Source of the DNA: Nitrincola iocasae
GTDB lineage: Bacteria; Pseudomonadota; Gammaproteobacteria; Pseudomonadales; Balneatricaceae
Assembly (NCBI RefSeq): GCF_008727795.1
Contig: NZ_CP044222.1
Coordinates: forward strand, 4,030,001 to 4,094,000
DNA length: 64,000 nucleotides
Reading direction: 5' to 3'
Below are positions 9,089-18,000 of the stretch, one piece after another. How positions within the stretch are numbered: position 1 is the stretch's first letter; each line of letters begins with the position of its first letter. A model generated the notes under the pieces. The model did not search any database and was not told where the DNA came from. It was given only the letters and a program-made list of their open reading frames with translations. The position numbers and the translations under genes are program-made.

Positions 9089-9161
9089 CTATGTAACGTT
9101 AAAGTTAACCCGCCTACCGAAGGCATGTTCGGGTTGCCCCCGATGTTTGGTGCAACGGTAA

Positions 9162-9971
9162 TCAGGGTACCGTGTAGTCCGAGCAGTCGGGTGGCGGCGT
9201 ATCAGGGATATAACCGCGAGCTTCTGGATCGAAGCTATACAGCCTATGATAACTGCACAGAGGATTGGTTACGGTAACTATGTCGCTCTTACTAAGAGGC
9301 CGCCCCGCCAGGGAGTCTTCGAACCGCGATACTGGCCCCGGAAAAGATGTCGCTTCGCTGCGATAGCGCAGCACCGGCATTCCTGCGGCGGATACTTCGG
9401 TCAAGTCGAGGCTGGCGTCGAAGTTGTATTCGTCGTGACAGACTTGGGCACGATGCTTCATGTCACGTTCGCTAAAACACGCCCGGATCATCACGTTGGC
9501 GCTTTGCGGGACACTGAGAACCTCAAACGGTGGTTGGCCGGGCAAGAAGGCGATGAGGTGTAGGGTTGTTGAACTGGCCCCGCCACCAGAATACATGGCG
9601 CGTAGCTGCGTTTCCACGCCTGCCAAGATACCCCCCTCGAAACGTATGAGCGTCGGCCATAGCTGAAACGAAGGTTCTGCGTCTGCCGATGACAGCTCCG
9701 ACAACCCATAGGGCGTGTGAGCCGGATCATGCTGGCCACCCGACAGCCTGAGGCTCCAGTCCGCGTCATCGACCAGGATGCTGGGGCACGCTTGGCCTTC
9801 GCAATCGGCTTGCGATGGTATGATTTCGACACAGAGTTTGTCCAGCGCACAGCCTAGCGTTAGCCCGGCTTCTGACTGGCTGATCGTCAGCGAGTCCATG
9901 CGCGGTGGTGCGGCAAAGGCTGGGGGCAATGAGAGAAGCACTATGACTGCAAAAGATAGAGATTTAAACAT
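9162..9971 (-). CDS. Exported hypothetical protein
   Basis: 269 residues from the ATG at 9971, which places a standard signal peptide at the N-terminus (FAVIVLLSLPPAFA, cleavage near AFA-AP). The mature protein is acidic and has several cysteine pairs (GCALDKLC, DCEGQAC, ACFSERD, VCHDE), suggesting a disulfide-bonded periplasmic or secreted protein. No family recognised. The plus-strand region just right of 9088 (TATGTAACG) looks like the start of its attC. Confidence 0.6.
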   Translation of the reverse strand: MFKSLSFAVIVLLSLPPAFAAPPRMDSLTISQSEAGLTLGCALDKLCVEIIPSQADCEGQACPSILVDDADWSLRLSGGQHDPAHTPYGLSELSSADAEPSFQLWPTLIRFEGGILAGVETQLRAMYSGGGASSTTLHLIAFLPGQPPFEVLSVPQSANVMIRACFSERDMKHRAQVCHDEYNFDASLDLTEVSAAGMPVLRYRSEATSFPGPVSRFEDSLAGRPLSKSDIVTVTNPLCSYHRLYSFDPEARGYIPDTPPPDCSDYTVP

Positions 9972-10068
9972 GATTAAATATGAGTGCACGATTTTGGCCT
10001 CCGGGTGGGTAGCTCAGGACGTAACGTGGTGCGAGCCAATAATAGATGCTGCAACCTCATTTGTTTAT

Positions 10069-10965
10069 TCAATTGGGAAGTGAATGCCCTATTTGTTCAC
10101 GGACCCAGCGATGTGCACTATGTCCCTGATTACGATCATGCCACACCATTCCGACAGTGAATCTCGTTGATATAGTGGGAGGATCAACCAGTTTGAGGTC
10201 AGTACGCCCCGCGACCAAACGCCGCGGCACGAGTGCCACAAGGTGTGACTCGGCAACAATCTCGGGGATGAATAGGAATGAAGCGACCGATAGCACAACG
10301 TTGCGTGTATAGCCCAGTGTTCGCAGAACCTGATCCACTGGTGTGGAAAAATCACCTCCACGGAGTGAAACAACCACATGTTCAAGCTGGACATAGTCTT
10401 CAATGGTCATTCTGTCACTAATATGCGGGTGATCTAAGCGTCCGATCAGCACATAGACTTCATCGTACAGTGGTCTGGCCCGTAAGGCTGGGGGAGCCTC
10501 TTCCGGCGTCATGAGAGCAAGATCCACGTCGCCACACGCCATCTGGGCCTCCAACCGGGGCGGCTCCAGGTTGCGTATTGCCACCCTAATGCCAGGTGCT
10601 TGTCGTCTCAGATCTTTTATGATCGACAAGCCGATGACAGCTTGCAGGTAGTCCGTACAAGCAATTGTGACAGTCAGCTTCGCTTGCGTAGGATCAAAGT
10701 GCTGATGCGATGTCAGCGTATCCCGCACCTGATCCAGTGCGAGACGCAACGGGGCGCGTAACTCCAGCGCTTTGGCAGTTGGTACCATCCCACGGTGGGC
10801 CGGAATCAGCAGCGGATCGTTGAACATATCCCGCAGACGGCTCAGCTGAGTGCTGACGGCGGGCTGACTAAGATGCAGTCGCTCGGCAGCCCTGGTGACA
10901 TTTTGCTCTTCAAGCAAAGCCTCCAGAGTCGCCAACAAATTGAGATCAAGTCGTTTTGTATCCAT
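10069..10965 (-). CDS. LysR-family regulator
   Basis: 298 residues, normal LysR length. Helix-turn-helix at about 1-65: LDLNLLATLEALLEEQNVTR, RLHLSQPAVSTQLSRLRDMF. The effector domain follows. It is divergent from a quinone-reductase-like gene 109 bp away, the standard arrangement for LysR regulators controlling an NAD(P)H:quinone oxidoreductase or modulator-of-drug-activity gene. The pair probably moved as one unit. Confidence 0.9.
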   Translation of the reverse strand: MDTKRLDLNLLATLEALLEEQNVTRAAERLHLSQPAVSTQLSRLRDMFNDPLLIPAHRGMVPTAKALELRAPLRLALDQVRDTLTSHQHFDPTQAKLTVTIACTDYLQAVIGLSIIKDLRRQAPGIRVAIRNLEPPRLEAQMACGDVDLALMTPEEAPPALRARPLYDEVYVLIGRLDHPHISDRMTIEDYVQLEHVVVSLRGGDFSTPVDQVLRTLGYTRNVVLSVASFLFIPEIVAESHLVALVPRRLVAGRTDLKLVDPPTISTRFTVGMVWHDRNQGHSAHRWVREQIGHSLPN

Positions 10966-11074
10966 ATTTTATATAGTAGATCAGAAAAAAACTAATTTCA
11001 CTGATAGTTTGTTCTTACACATACTGTCTACCGTATCCATTCCCACACGCGAATCTGACTATAGGTTGAATGTA

Positions 11075-11845
11075 ATGCCAAAGACTATATTGATTGTGTA
11101 TGCACACCCGGAACCCACATCATTGACCCGCCGGTTTGTTTCCGAGTCGGTAAAAACGCTGGAGCAGCAAGGCCACACCGTGCTGCAGTCAGACCTGTAT
11201 GGCATGGGCTGGAAAGCCACTTTTGACGAGAGCGATTTTCCCAGCCGTATCAACAGCGACCGGCTAGCCTTTATCCAAGAGTCGGAACATGCTTATACCA
11301 CCAACCAACAAACGCAGGATGTCACCACGGAACAACACAAGTTGCTTGCCGCTGATGCCGTCATTTTTCATTTTCCCCTTTGGTGGTTTGGTATGCCGGC
11401 TATTCTCAAAGGCTGGATAGACCGGGTGTATGCCTACGGATTCGCCTACGGATACAAAGGCGAAGGCAATCGTTATCGTTATGGGGACGGTGCTCTCAAA
11501 GGCAAACGAGCCCTACTATCGGTAATGGTAGGTGGACCTGAGGACGACTATTCACCCCGTGGTATTAATGGCCCTTTGGAAGAGTTATTGTTTCCCATCA
11601 CCCACGGCATGCTCTTTTTTCCTGGCATGGATGTGTTGCCGACCCATGCCGTCTATGGGACCGGCAAACCGTCCAAAGCTATCGTAGAGAAGGAAATAGC
11701 CGCTTGGCGTCTCCGTCTTGAACATCTCTTCAATGAGTCGCCTATTCCATTCCGGCCTCAAAATGATGGAGAGTATCAGCGAAACATTCTTGCCGAACAT
11801 ATCGCTGTGGGGATGACGGGGCTGAGCATTCACATCGACAATTAA
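11075..11845 (+). CDS. NAD(P)H:quinone oxidoreductase, flavodoxin-like
   Basis: 256 residues from the ATG at 11075 (preceded by AGGTTGAATGTA); the frame is open further upstream but the flavodoxin fold starts here. Motifs of the NQO/KefF/MdaB fold are visible: ILIVYAHPEPTSLTRRF (FMN phosphate loop), FHFPLWWFGMPAILKGWIDR, and LLSVMVGGPEDDYSPRG. Expected to reduce quinones or nitroaromatics using FMN or FAD. Transcribed away from the divergent LysR gene, against the direction of the cassettes. Confidence 0.88.
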   Translation: MPKTILIVYAHPEPTSLTRRFVSESVKTLEQQGHTVLQSDLYGMGWKATFDESDFPSRINSDRLAFIQESEHAYTTNQQTQDVTTEQHKLLAADAVIFHFPLWWFGMPAILKGWIDRVYAYGFAYGYKGEGNRYRYGDGALKGKRALLSVMVGGPEDDYSPRGINGPLEELLFPITHGMLFFPGMDVLPTHAVYGTGKPSKAIVEKEIAAWRLRLEHLFNESPIPFRPQNDGEYQRNILAEHIAVGMTGLSIHIDN

Positions 11846-11881
11846 CCGAGCTGTAAAAATAAGTCTCTGAAGACAAAATCT

Positions 11882-11967
11882 GCTTAACGTTCGCCGCTCC
11901 GGCGGAAAAGCTCGAAGTAACGAAGACGCGTAGCTTTTTGTCGTCCGTGTGACTGCAATTGTTACGC
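11882..11967 (-). repeat. attC site
   Basis: GCTTAAC (11882-11888) and GTTACGC (11961-11967) bound an 86-bp dyad containing GTTCGCCGCTCCGGCGG and CTTTTTGTCGTCCGTGTG. Confidence 0.75.
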
Positions 11968-12054
11968 TCTCAACTGCTTATACATGATAAATGAATCCAC
12001 AAACCCAAATCCCATATGTTTGTAGGCATTAGGAATTTTGCCAATAATTTTCAT
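11962..12054 (-). CDS. 30-residue ORF, likely remnant of a GNAT cassette gene
   Basis: The short frame starts at an ATG with a very strong ribosome binding site (AGGAGGTATCTC) and ends inside the attC to its left, as real cassette genes do. Its end, FGFVDSFIMYKQLRA, resembles the last strand of acetyltransferases. A gene that has lost its middle, rather than a new small protein, is my preferred reading; both are tentative. Confidence 0.4.
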   Translation of the reverse strand: MKIIGKIPNAYKHMGFGFVDSFIMYKQLRA

Positions 12055-12074
12055 GAGATACCTCCTATATCCTG

Positions 12075-12689
12075 TTAGGTCTTTGTTGCCAGTAATGCTC
12101 CACAAGTCGCTAAAAAGCCGCCCGAAATTTTATTAAGTAATTTCCTTGCTTTATGTCCTTGAAATACAAAACTGGCTTTTGAAGCTAAACATGCATAGAG
12201 GCTTAAAATGCCACCTACGGCACATGTAGAAATAATAAAAACTATAATAACATCTGATGCTTTGAATGACTGTAAATCGATAAATGCAGGGAAAAATCCC
12301 ATATAAAACAATATTGCTTTAGGGTTGGATAATGTCATTAGAATTCCGACAGCCAAACTTGAGGCATTTACACCTTTTTCAGCGGCGATCTCTGATGTGT
12401 CCAGAACATCTGACGTCCAAGTAACGTAAGCTAGCCAAAAAAGATATGTAATTCCGACGTATTTTATTACTGTAGTGAACTCACCCAGGATGCTTGCCAC
12501 AGTCGACAAACCTGACAAAGCAAGAGAAATAAAAATGTAGTCCGCAAATAGCACTCCAACTACAACTAATAACCCTTGCAGCCAGCCATAAGAAAGAGAT
12601 CTCGATACAACAGCGAGAACACTGGGTCCGGGAATAGCTGCGGATAAAAGCATCGCAAAAAATAATGCTATCCCTGATGTTATCGACAT
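12075..12689 (-). CDS. LysE/RhtB-family exporter
   Basis: 204 residues with about six hydrophobic helices. The family signature is at the N-terminus, LSAAIPGPSVLAVVSRSLSYG (GPS in place of the usual GPN), with the conserved NPKAILFYMGFFPAF in the middle. Members export amino acids or homoserine lactones across the inner membrane. Flanked by attC sites, so a cassette gene. Confidence 0.88.
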   Translation of the reverse strand: MSITSGIALFFAMLLSAAIPGPSVLAVVSRSLSYGWLQGLLVVVGVLFADYIFISLALSGLSTVASILGEFTTVIKYVGITYLFWLAYVTWTSDVLDTSEIAAEKGVNASSLAVGILMTLSNPKAILFYMGFFPAFIDLQSFKASDVIIVFIISTCAVGGILSLYACLASKASFVFQGHKARKLLNKISGGFLATCGALLATKT

Positions 12690-12705
12690 AGTATCTCCTT
12701 AGGCA

Positions 12706-12783
12706 GTATAACGCGAAGCACAGCGGTTGCCCGTTAGTGACGTCCGGCGGCCGCAGGCCGAGAGCCGCTGCGTATTGTTGTGC
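12706..12783 (-). repeat. attC site
   Basis: GTATAAC (12706-12712) and GTTGTGC (12777-12783) enclose a GC-rich dyad (GTCCGGCGGCCGCAGGCCGAG). It directly follows the stop of the beta-lactamase gene, as the attC of that cassette. Confidence 0.75.
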
Positions 12784-12785
12784 AA

Positions 12786-13664
12786 TTATTTGCTTACACC
12801 GATTAACTCTATGAGCACACGTCCCAGTTGAGCTATTGCGGCATTCCTTTCTTCAAATGATGCTGTTGTTTCTGTTATATAGAAGGCCACAAATACTGGT
12901 TCGCGCTCCGCAGGCCAGATAACCGCCGTAATGGATCTAGAGCCAAATCCACCCGCACCGGTTCTATCACCAATAATCCAATCACTAGGCATGCTTGACC
13001 GAAATAAGCCATCGGCTACCTTGTTATTCACTAACCAAGTCTGCAAATAACGCTTAGACTCTAGTGATAACACGTTACCCAACAACAGTTCAAGATTGCT
13101 AACCATTGCATTAGGTGTCGTTGTATCCCGCTCATCGCCCGGCACGGCTTGATTAAGGTCGGTCTCCCAGCGATCTAAACGAGTAACCTTATCACCTAGC
13201 TGCCTAGCAAAATCGGTCACATTTTCAGGCCCCCCTAAACTCTGTAAAATCAGGTTGGCGGCGGTGTTATCACTTGTTGTCATTGTAGCTTCACAGAGTT
13301 CAAAAAGAGTTATGTCACGTGTGTCAGCATACTCTTCTAAAACGGGTGAATAAGTTACTAGATCAGATGATGAAACACTTACACTCGTTGTAAGTTGCTC
13401 ACTACCTGTATCGACACGCTGCAATAGAGCCGCACATGCCAGCGTTTTGAATGTACTGGATAGTGGAAAACGCTGGTCAGCGTTGTATTCCCATCGCATT
13501 CCCGTTTCCGTGTCGTGCGCAGCAAACCCGATACGTGCATCAAGGTGGCTCTCAATGCGCTTAAGTTCGGAAAGAAGAACATCCTCATCTGCGATCAACA
13601 AAGAGGAAAAAGTTGCTATGCTTAAAAGTAAAACAAAATGGGATACAGTCATTCTATGTGTCAT
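12786..13664 (-). CDS. bla: Class A beta-lactamase, CARB/RTG carbenicillinase type
   Basis: 292 residues with an N-terminal signal peptide (about 1-25). All class A elements are present, and by sequence position they fall close to the standard numbering: S70-T-F-K73, S131-D-N133, E167-T-D-L-N171 and R234-T-G236. Arginine in place of lysine in the last box marks the carbenicillin-hydrolysing (CARB/PSE, RTG subgroup) enzymes. Other blocks also match that group: CEATMTTSDNTAANLIL, DERDTTTPNAM and DRTGAGGFGSRSITAVIW. Predicted to act in the periplasm on penicillins. It is a minus-strand cassette with its own attC at 12706-12783, like the blaCARB genes known from Vibrio integrons. Confidence 0.95.
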   Translation of the reverse strand: MTHRMTVSHFVLLLSIATFSSLLIADEDVLLSELKRIESHLDARIGFAAHDTETGMRWEYNADQRFPLSSTFKTLACAALLQRVDTGSEQLTTSVSVSSSDLVTYSPVLEEYADTRDITLFELCEATMTTSDNTAANLILQSLGGPENVTDFARQLGDKVTRLDRWETDLNQAVPGDERDTTTPNAMVSNLELLLGNVLSLESKRYLQTWLVNNKVADGLFRSSMPSDWIIGDRTGAGGFGSRSITAVIWPAEREPVFVAFYITETTASFEERNAAIAQLGRVLIELIGVSK

Positions 13665-13730
13665 CTGGGGTCTCTTTAGGTATTTGATCCCGGCAACGCA
13701 AACCGCCTAACGTTATCGTGCCTGGAGTGG

Positions 13731-13952
13731 TTATTTAGGTGCGATACTCAGAGGCCTCGAGTTTATAAGTTCGCTGTTTTTCCAGCAAAAAATTTTTGAC
13801 TCTTCAGCGCTATATTTTTCAGGTAACTGGTTAAATTCTTGATCGTTACCTTGAAAAGAAAGATCGACCGAGGTGCTGCTAATATACTCGTGGTACAGAT
13901 CAAGAACACCCTTCAAGTCATCAGGAAAAACGGCTCTTACTACCTCAAACAC
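13731..13952 (-). pseudogene. N-terminal fragment of a GNAT acetyltransferase
   Basis: 73 residues. The first ~50 (VRAVFPDDLKGVLDLYHEY, LSFQGNDQEFNQLPEKY) match the start of a GNAT subgroup common in integron cassettes, but the acetyl-CoA-binding region is absent and the frame ends in an unrelated tail. Probably the result of a deletion. A short attC-like remnant (GCCTAACG at 13704, GGTTATTTAG) lies to its left. Confidence 0.55.
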
Positions 13953-13976
13953 TTCACGCTCCTAGCCATTGACGCT

Positions 13977-14044
13977 CGTAATAAACGGCGCGCGGAATAG
14001 GCGTCCCGCGACCGCAGGGAACAAATTTGGCCAGCTTGTTATAA
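13977..14044 (-). repeat. attC site, R' box degenerate
   Basis: CTTGTTATAAG at 14035-14045 is a good R'' end, with the dyad GGCGCGCGGAATAGGCGTCCCGCG to its left. The R' box is altered. Confidence 0.5.
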
Positions 14045-14377
14045 GCATCTATTTAATATTCTGACCTATAAAATTATTTAGCTCGGAAGGCGACCTGATT
14101 ATGCAGAGTGATTTATTAGCAGACATCATTTCCAGTCTGCACAGGAAGTCGTCGTTCCAGAACTTTGGACATAGCCTTAATACTTTATAGCTTTGCAACG
14201 TTCCTTTCAGTACTGAGCTGCCATCAGGCCAACCTTCAGGTTTTGTAATAAGTCCTTTTAGCAGCCGTTTGGTCACAAACCAGTAGCTAGTGAAGTATGG
14301 CAGATCAATGTAGATCAACGTATCAGCGGCTTCCAGACGCTCGGTAGTTTTCAACCCAGTTGTCCATAAAGCTGCGT

Positions 14378-15433
14378 TTAGGCAGCTAGTTTATTGATCA
14401 CCATTTCATCCAGTTTTGCCGGATTCAATGATACTGCTCCTTTGGGCGTCCAGTTTCTGGTTTCACCTGACCAACGAGCCGGGTTTTTGCTCTTTGCTTC
14501 TTCATACACCGCTTTGCGTTTGCGTAGCTGCGCTGAGTCATCACCTTGATGACGGCTGCTTGGAGTCACGAAGTTAATGCCGCTATGCAGGTGGCAGTCA
14601 TTGTAGGCCCGCTCGAAGGCGAGCATCCATTCGCGTACAGCTTGCAACGAAGCGAAGCCAGTTGATGGCCATTGCGGACAGTATTTGACCGTTTTAAAGA
14701 GTGACTCAGAGTAAGGGTTGTCGTTACTCACCCGTGGGCGGCTATGCGACATCAACATCCCTAATTCAGCTAAGCGGGTACGCAGGGTATAAGACGTCAT
14801 CGGTGCACCATTATCTGAGTGCAGCACCGGTGGGTTATGCCAGCACCCCTCGCGGATGAGAGCCCGTTCGATGAGGTGTTTTGCCAACTCGCCGGACTCC
14901 GCTTCATGGACTTCCCAAGTCACGATTTTACGGCTGTAGATGTCCATGACTAAATACAAATACCAGTGCTGTCCTTTCACTGTTGACGCGCAGTAGCTGA
15001 TATCCCAACTCCATACTTCGTTAGGACGTGTGGCTGTATAACTGGTCGGTTGAGCCACTTTTTTGGGTGGCTGTGTGCGCCCACGATGATTAAGCTGTTC
15101 ATGTTTTTTCAGTACACGGTAAAAGGATGACTCCGACGCCAGATAAACACCCTGATCGGCCAGTAAGGGAACGATCTGAGACGGTGGCAGGCTCTTGTAC
15201 TCCGGTAGATTGCAGGTCGTCATGATCTGGTCCTCTTCATCCGCTGTCAACTGATGGGGCTGAACGATGGGTGTCGCCTCAGGGCGTCGATCCTGAGTGA
15301 TCGCCCCATCCCCTGTACGCCAGCGTTTCAATGTGCGTTGATTGATACCCATCACCTGAGCAGCCTGGTAACGAGAAGCCCCGGTGGTAACAGCTTCATC
15401 AAAGCACTCTAAAAGCCTTGTACGATCATGCAA
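14378..15433 (-). CDS. IS3-family transposase OrfB (copy 1)
   Basis: 351 residues with an rve integrase core. The DDE residues are recognisable: D in VWSWDISY, D in VLHSDNGAPM, and E in NPYSESLFKTVKY. An N-terminal HTH (QVMGINQRTLKRWRTGDGAI) precedes the catalytic domain. Starts 5 bp after the OrfA stop. Confidence 0.93.
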   Translation of the reverse strand: MHDRTRLLECFDEAVTTGASRYQAAQVMGINQRTLKRWRTGDGAITQDRRPEATPIVQPHQLTADEEDQIMTTCNLPEYKSLPPSQIVPLLADQGVYLASESSFYRVLKKHEQLNHRGRTQPPKKVAQPTSYTATRPNEVWSWDISYCASTVKGQHWYLYLVMDIYSRKIVTWEVHEAESGELAKHLIERALIREGCWHNPPVLHSDNGAPMTSYTLRTRLAELGMLMSHSRPRVSNDNPYSESLFKTVKYCPQWPSTGFASLQAVREWMLAFERAYNDCHLHSGINFVTPSSRHQGDDSAQLRKRKAVYEEAKSKNPARWSGETRNWTPKGAVSLNPAKLDEMVINKLAA

Positions 15434-15438
15434 CGGAG

Positions 15439-15957
15439 TTAGCTGTCCTCGTTGTCCGGATCTGTTCCATACAAGGCTTCGAGCTTTTTTGATAGCACCA
15501 GTAATGACGTCGTTTCAGCCAGTACACGATCTTTACGGCGTACTTCCGCCTGTAATCGTTTGATGGTTTTTTTATCCTGGCGCTGCTGCTTTTGAGTTGC
15601 CTGATCCTGGCCTTTTTGCTGTGATGCACCTTGAAGGCAGGCGACTTTCCAGCGTTGAACCTGCTCTACATATAAGCCTTTTTCGCGGCAATAGTGACTC
15701 AGTTCAGCTTCGGAAAGACTCGCTGTTTCGATCACGACAGCCAGCTTGGATTCGGGCGACCAATCATCAGCGGTATTACGATTGCCTGGCACAGGTACTC
15801 CTTGTTGTCGGCACTGTTTTAACCAACTATACAGGGTCACATCAGAAATGCCTTCCTCTGTAGAAACAGACGGCACAGAGCGATTGATCGGTGGCAATAA
15901 CTTTTTCAGCACAGCCGCCTTACGTTCATTGGAATAACGGGGCATACAAGCTCTCAT
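15439..15957 (-). CDS. IS3-family transposase OrfA (copy 1)
   Basis: 172-residue DNA-binding subunit: N-terminal HTH (VPSVSTEEGISDVTLYSWLK) and a C-terminal Gln/Lys-rich coiled coil with leucine heptads. It may start at the internal ATG at 15945 (MPRYSNERKAAVLKKL). Confidence 0.9.
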   Translation of the reverse strand: MRACMPRYSNERKAAVLKKLLPPINRSVPSVSTEEGISDVTLYSWLKQCRQQGVPVPGNRNTADDWSPESKLAVVIETASLSEAELSHYCREKGLYVEQVQRWKVACLQGASQQKGQDQATQKQQRQDKKTIKRLQAEVRRKDRVLAETTSLLVLSKKLEALYGTDPDNEDS

Positions 15958-16316
15958 TCCACCCGCTCAGGGATTAAATTTGGCTAAATCGCCAACTGGA
16001 CAACTAGGCTAACAGAGCGGGCGCTGACTAAACGAATCGATTGGACCAAACCCATCGATTATCCAACTTTCAGACGACAGGATGTTTTCGTGTGCCTCAT
16101 CGAATGTCTTACGATCGGCCAGTTCGCCATTCTTTTGGTACACGATTGAATCTAGTTGGTGTAGCGGTATGCCGGTCGCTGTCGCTAGTGCTTTACTTAA
16201 AGTAGACTTGCCGCTTCCTGGCTTACCAAAAACTGCAATTTTATACATACTGCCTCCCTAAAATGGATGATTCCCATGAGCGGTAGTTTTCAACCCAGTT
16301 GTCCATAAAGCTGCGT

Positions 16317-17372
16317 TTAGGCAGCTAGTTTATTGATCACCATTTCATCCAGTTTTGCCGGATTCAATGATACTGCTCCTTTGGGCGTCCAGTTTCTGGT
16401 TTCACCTGACCAACGAGCCGGGTTTTTGCTCTTTGCTTCTTCATACACCGCTTTGCGTTTGCGTAGCTGCGCTGAGTCATCACCTTGATGACGGCTGCTT
16501 GGAGTCACGAAGTTAATGCCGCTATGCAGGTGGCAGTCATTGTAGGCCCGCTCGAAGGCGAGCATCCATTCGCGTACAGCTTGCAACGAAGCGAAGCCAG
16601 TTGATGGCCATTGCGGACAGTATTTGACCGTTTTAAAGAGTGACTCAGAGTAAGGGTTGTCGTTACTCACCCGTGGGCGGCTATGCGACATCAACATCCC
16701 TAATTCAGCTAAGCGGGTACGCAGGGTATAAGACGTCATCGGTGCACCATTATCTGAGTGCAGCACCGGTGGGTTATGCCAGCACCCCTCGCGGATGAGA
16801 GCCCGTTCGATGAGGTGTTTTGCCAACTCGCCGGACTCCGCTTCATGGACTTCCCAAGTCACGATTTTACGGCTGTAGATGTCCATGACTAAATACAAAT
16901 ACCAGTGCTGTCCTTTCACTGTTGACGCGCAGTAGCTGATATCCCAACTCCATACTTCGTTAGGACGTGTGGCTGTATAACTGGTCGGTTGAGCCACTTT
17001 TTTGGGTGGCTGTGTGCGCCCACGATGATTAAGCTGTTCATGTTTTTTCAGTACACGGTAAAAGGATGACTCCGACGCCAGATAAACACCCTGATCGGCC
17101 AGTAAGGGAACGATCTGAGACGGTGGCAGGCTCTTGTACTCCGGTAGATTGCAGGTCGTCATGATCTGGTCCTCTTCATCCGCTGTCAACTGATGGGGCT
17201 GAACGATGGGTGTCGCCTCAGGGCGTCGATCCTGAGTGATCGCCCCATCCCCTGTACGCCAGCGTTTCAATGTGCGTTGATTGATACCCATCACCTGAGC
17301 AGCCTGGTAACGAGAAGCCCCGGTGGTAACAGCTTCATCAAAGCACTCTAAAAGCCTTGTACGATCATGCAA
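16317..17372 (-). CDS. IS3-family transposase OrfB (copy 2)
   Basis: Identical protein to the OrfB at 14378-15433; DDE residues intact. Confidence 0.93.
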   Translation of the reverse strand: MHDRTRLLECFDEAVTTGASRYQAAQVMGINQRTLKRWRTGDGAITQDRRPEATPIVQPHQLTADEEDQIMTTCNLPEYKSLPPSQIVPLLADQGVYLASESSFYRVLKKHEQLNHRGRTQPPKKVAQPTSYTATRPNEVWSWDISYCASTVKGQHWYLYLVMDIYSRKIVTWEVHEAESGELAKHLIERALIREGCWHNPPVLHSDNGAPMTSYTLRTRLAELGMLMSHSRPRVSNDNPYSESLFKTVKYCPQWPSTGFASLQAVREWMLAFERAYNDCHLHSGINFVTPSSRHQGDDSAQLRKRKAVYEEAKSKNPARWSGETRNWTPKGAVSLNPAKLDEMVINKLAA

Positions 17373-17377
17373 CGGAG

Positions 17378-17896
17378 TTAGCTGTCCTCGTTGTCCGGAT
17401 CTGTTCCATACAAGGCTTCGAGCTTTTTTGATAGCACCAGTAATGACGTCGTTTCAGCCAGTACACGATCTTTACGGCGTACTTCCGCCTGTAATCGTTT
17501 GATGGTTTTTTTATCCTGGCGCTGCTGCTTTTGAGTTGCCTGATCCTGGCCTTTTTGCTGTGATGCACCTTGAAGGCAGGCGACTTTCCAGCGTTGAACC
17601 TGCTCTACATATAAGCCTTTTTCGCGGCAATAGTGACTCAGTTCAGCTTCGGAAAGACTCGCTGTTTCGATCACGACAGCCAGCTTGGATTCGGGCGACC
17701 AATCATCAGCGGTATTACGATTGCCTGGCACAGGTACTCCTTGTTGTCGGCACTGTTTTAACCAACTATACAGGGTCACATCAGAAATGCCTTCCTCTGT
17801 AGAAACAGACGGCACAGAGCGATTGATCGGTGGCAATAACTTTTTCAGCACAGCCGCCTTACGTTCATTGGAATAACGGGGCATACAAGCTCTCAT
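17378..17896 (-). CDS. IS3-family transposase OrfA (copy 2)
   Basis: Identical protein to the OrfA at 15439-15957. Confidence 0.9.
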   Translation of the reverse strand: MRACMPRYSNERKAAVLKKLLPPINRSVPSVSTEEGISDVTLYSWLKQCRQQGVPVPGNRNTADDWSPESKLAVVIETASLSEAELSHYCREKGLYVEQVQRWKVACLQGASQQKGQDQATQKQQRQDKKTIKRLQAEVRRKDRVLAETTSLLVLSKKLEALYGTDPDNEDS

Positions 17897-17975
17897 TCCA
17901 CCCGCTCAGGGATTAAATTTGGCTAAATCGCCAACTGGACAACTAGGCTAACAGAGCGGGTGAGGCAGAAACACA

Positions 17976-18000
17976 AAACCCACCTCTTTGGGGTGGGTTT
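17976..18000. terminator. Hairpin resembling an intrinsic terminator
   Basis: AAACCCACC / GGTGGGTTT stem with a 7-nt loop, flanked by A-rich and T-containing tracts, just outside IS copy 2. It could stop transcription in either direction. Confidence 0.5.

Larger units (their letters stand above)
14342..16021 (-). mobile_element. IS3-family insertion sequence, copy 1
   Basis: 1680 bp. Left end CGGTAGTTTTCAACCCAG; right end read inward CCCGCTCTGTTAGCCTAG; both continue into AGTTGTCC, giving imperfect terminal inverted repeats. Flanked by the direct repeat CGCT (14338-14341 and 16022-16025), a 4-bp target duplication. Appears identical to copy 2 at 16281-17960. Confidence 0.9.
14049..16248 (-). 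pseudogene. Adenylate-kinase-like P-loop gene split by an IS3-family element
   Basis: The N-terminal part (16248 to about 16022) has the Walker A loop GKPGSGKSTLSKAL and continues to IIDGFGPIDSFSQR; the C-terminal part (14341-14049) resumes as LEAADTLIYIDLPY and ends after IRSPSELNNFIGQNIK. Removing the IS and one copy of its 4-bp target duplication (CGCT on the plus strand) restores the reading SQRLEAA, giving a ~175-residue protein of the adenylate kinase/FlaR-like ATPase group that is common in cassettes. A second copy of the same IS lies just upstream of the start, so the fragment has also lost its original promoter context. Confidence 0.85.
16281..17960 (-). mobile_element. IS3-family insertion sequence, copy 2
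   Basis: 1680 bp with the same ends as copy 1, flanked by TGAG (16277-16280 and 17961-17964). The different target duplication shows an independent insertion. Confidence 0.9.

Noticed and set aside
14342..17960. Composite transposon formed by the two direct IS3 copies
   Set aside because: The copies have different 4-bp target duplications (CGCT and TGAG), so each inserted independently; the DNA between them is part of one disrupted cassette.
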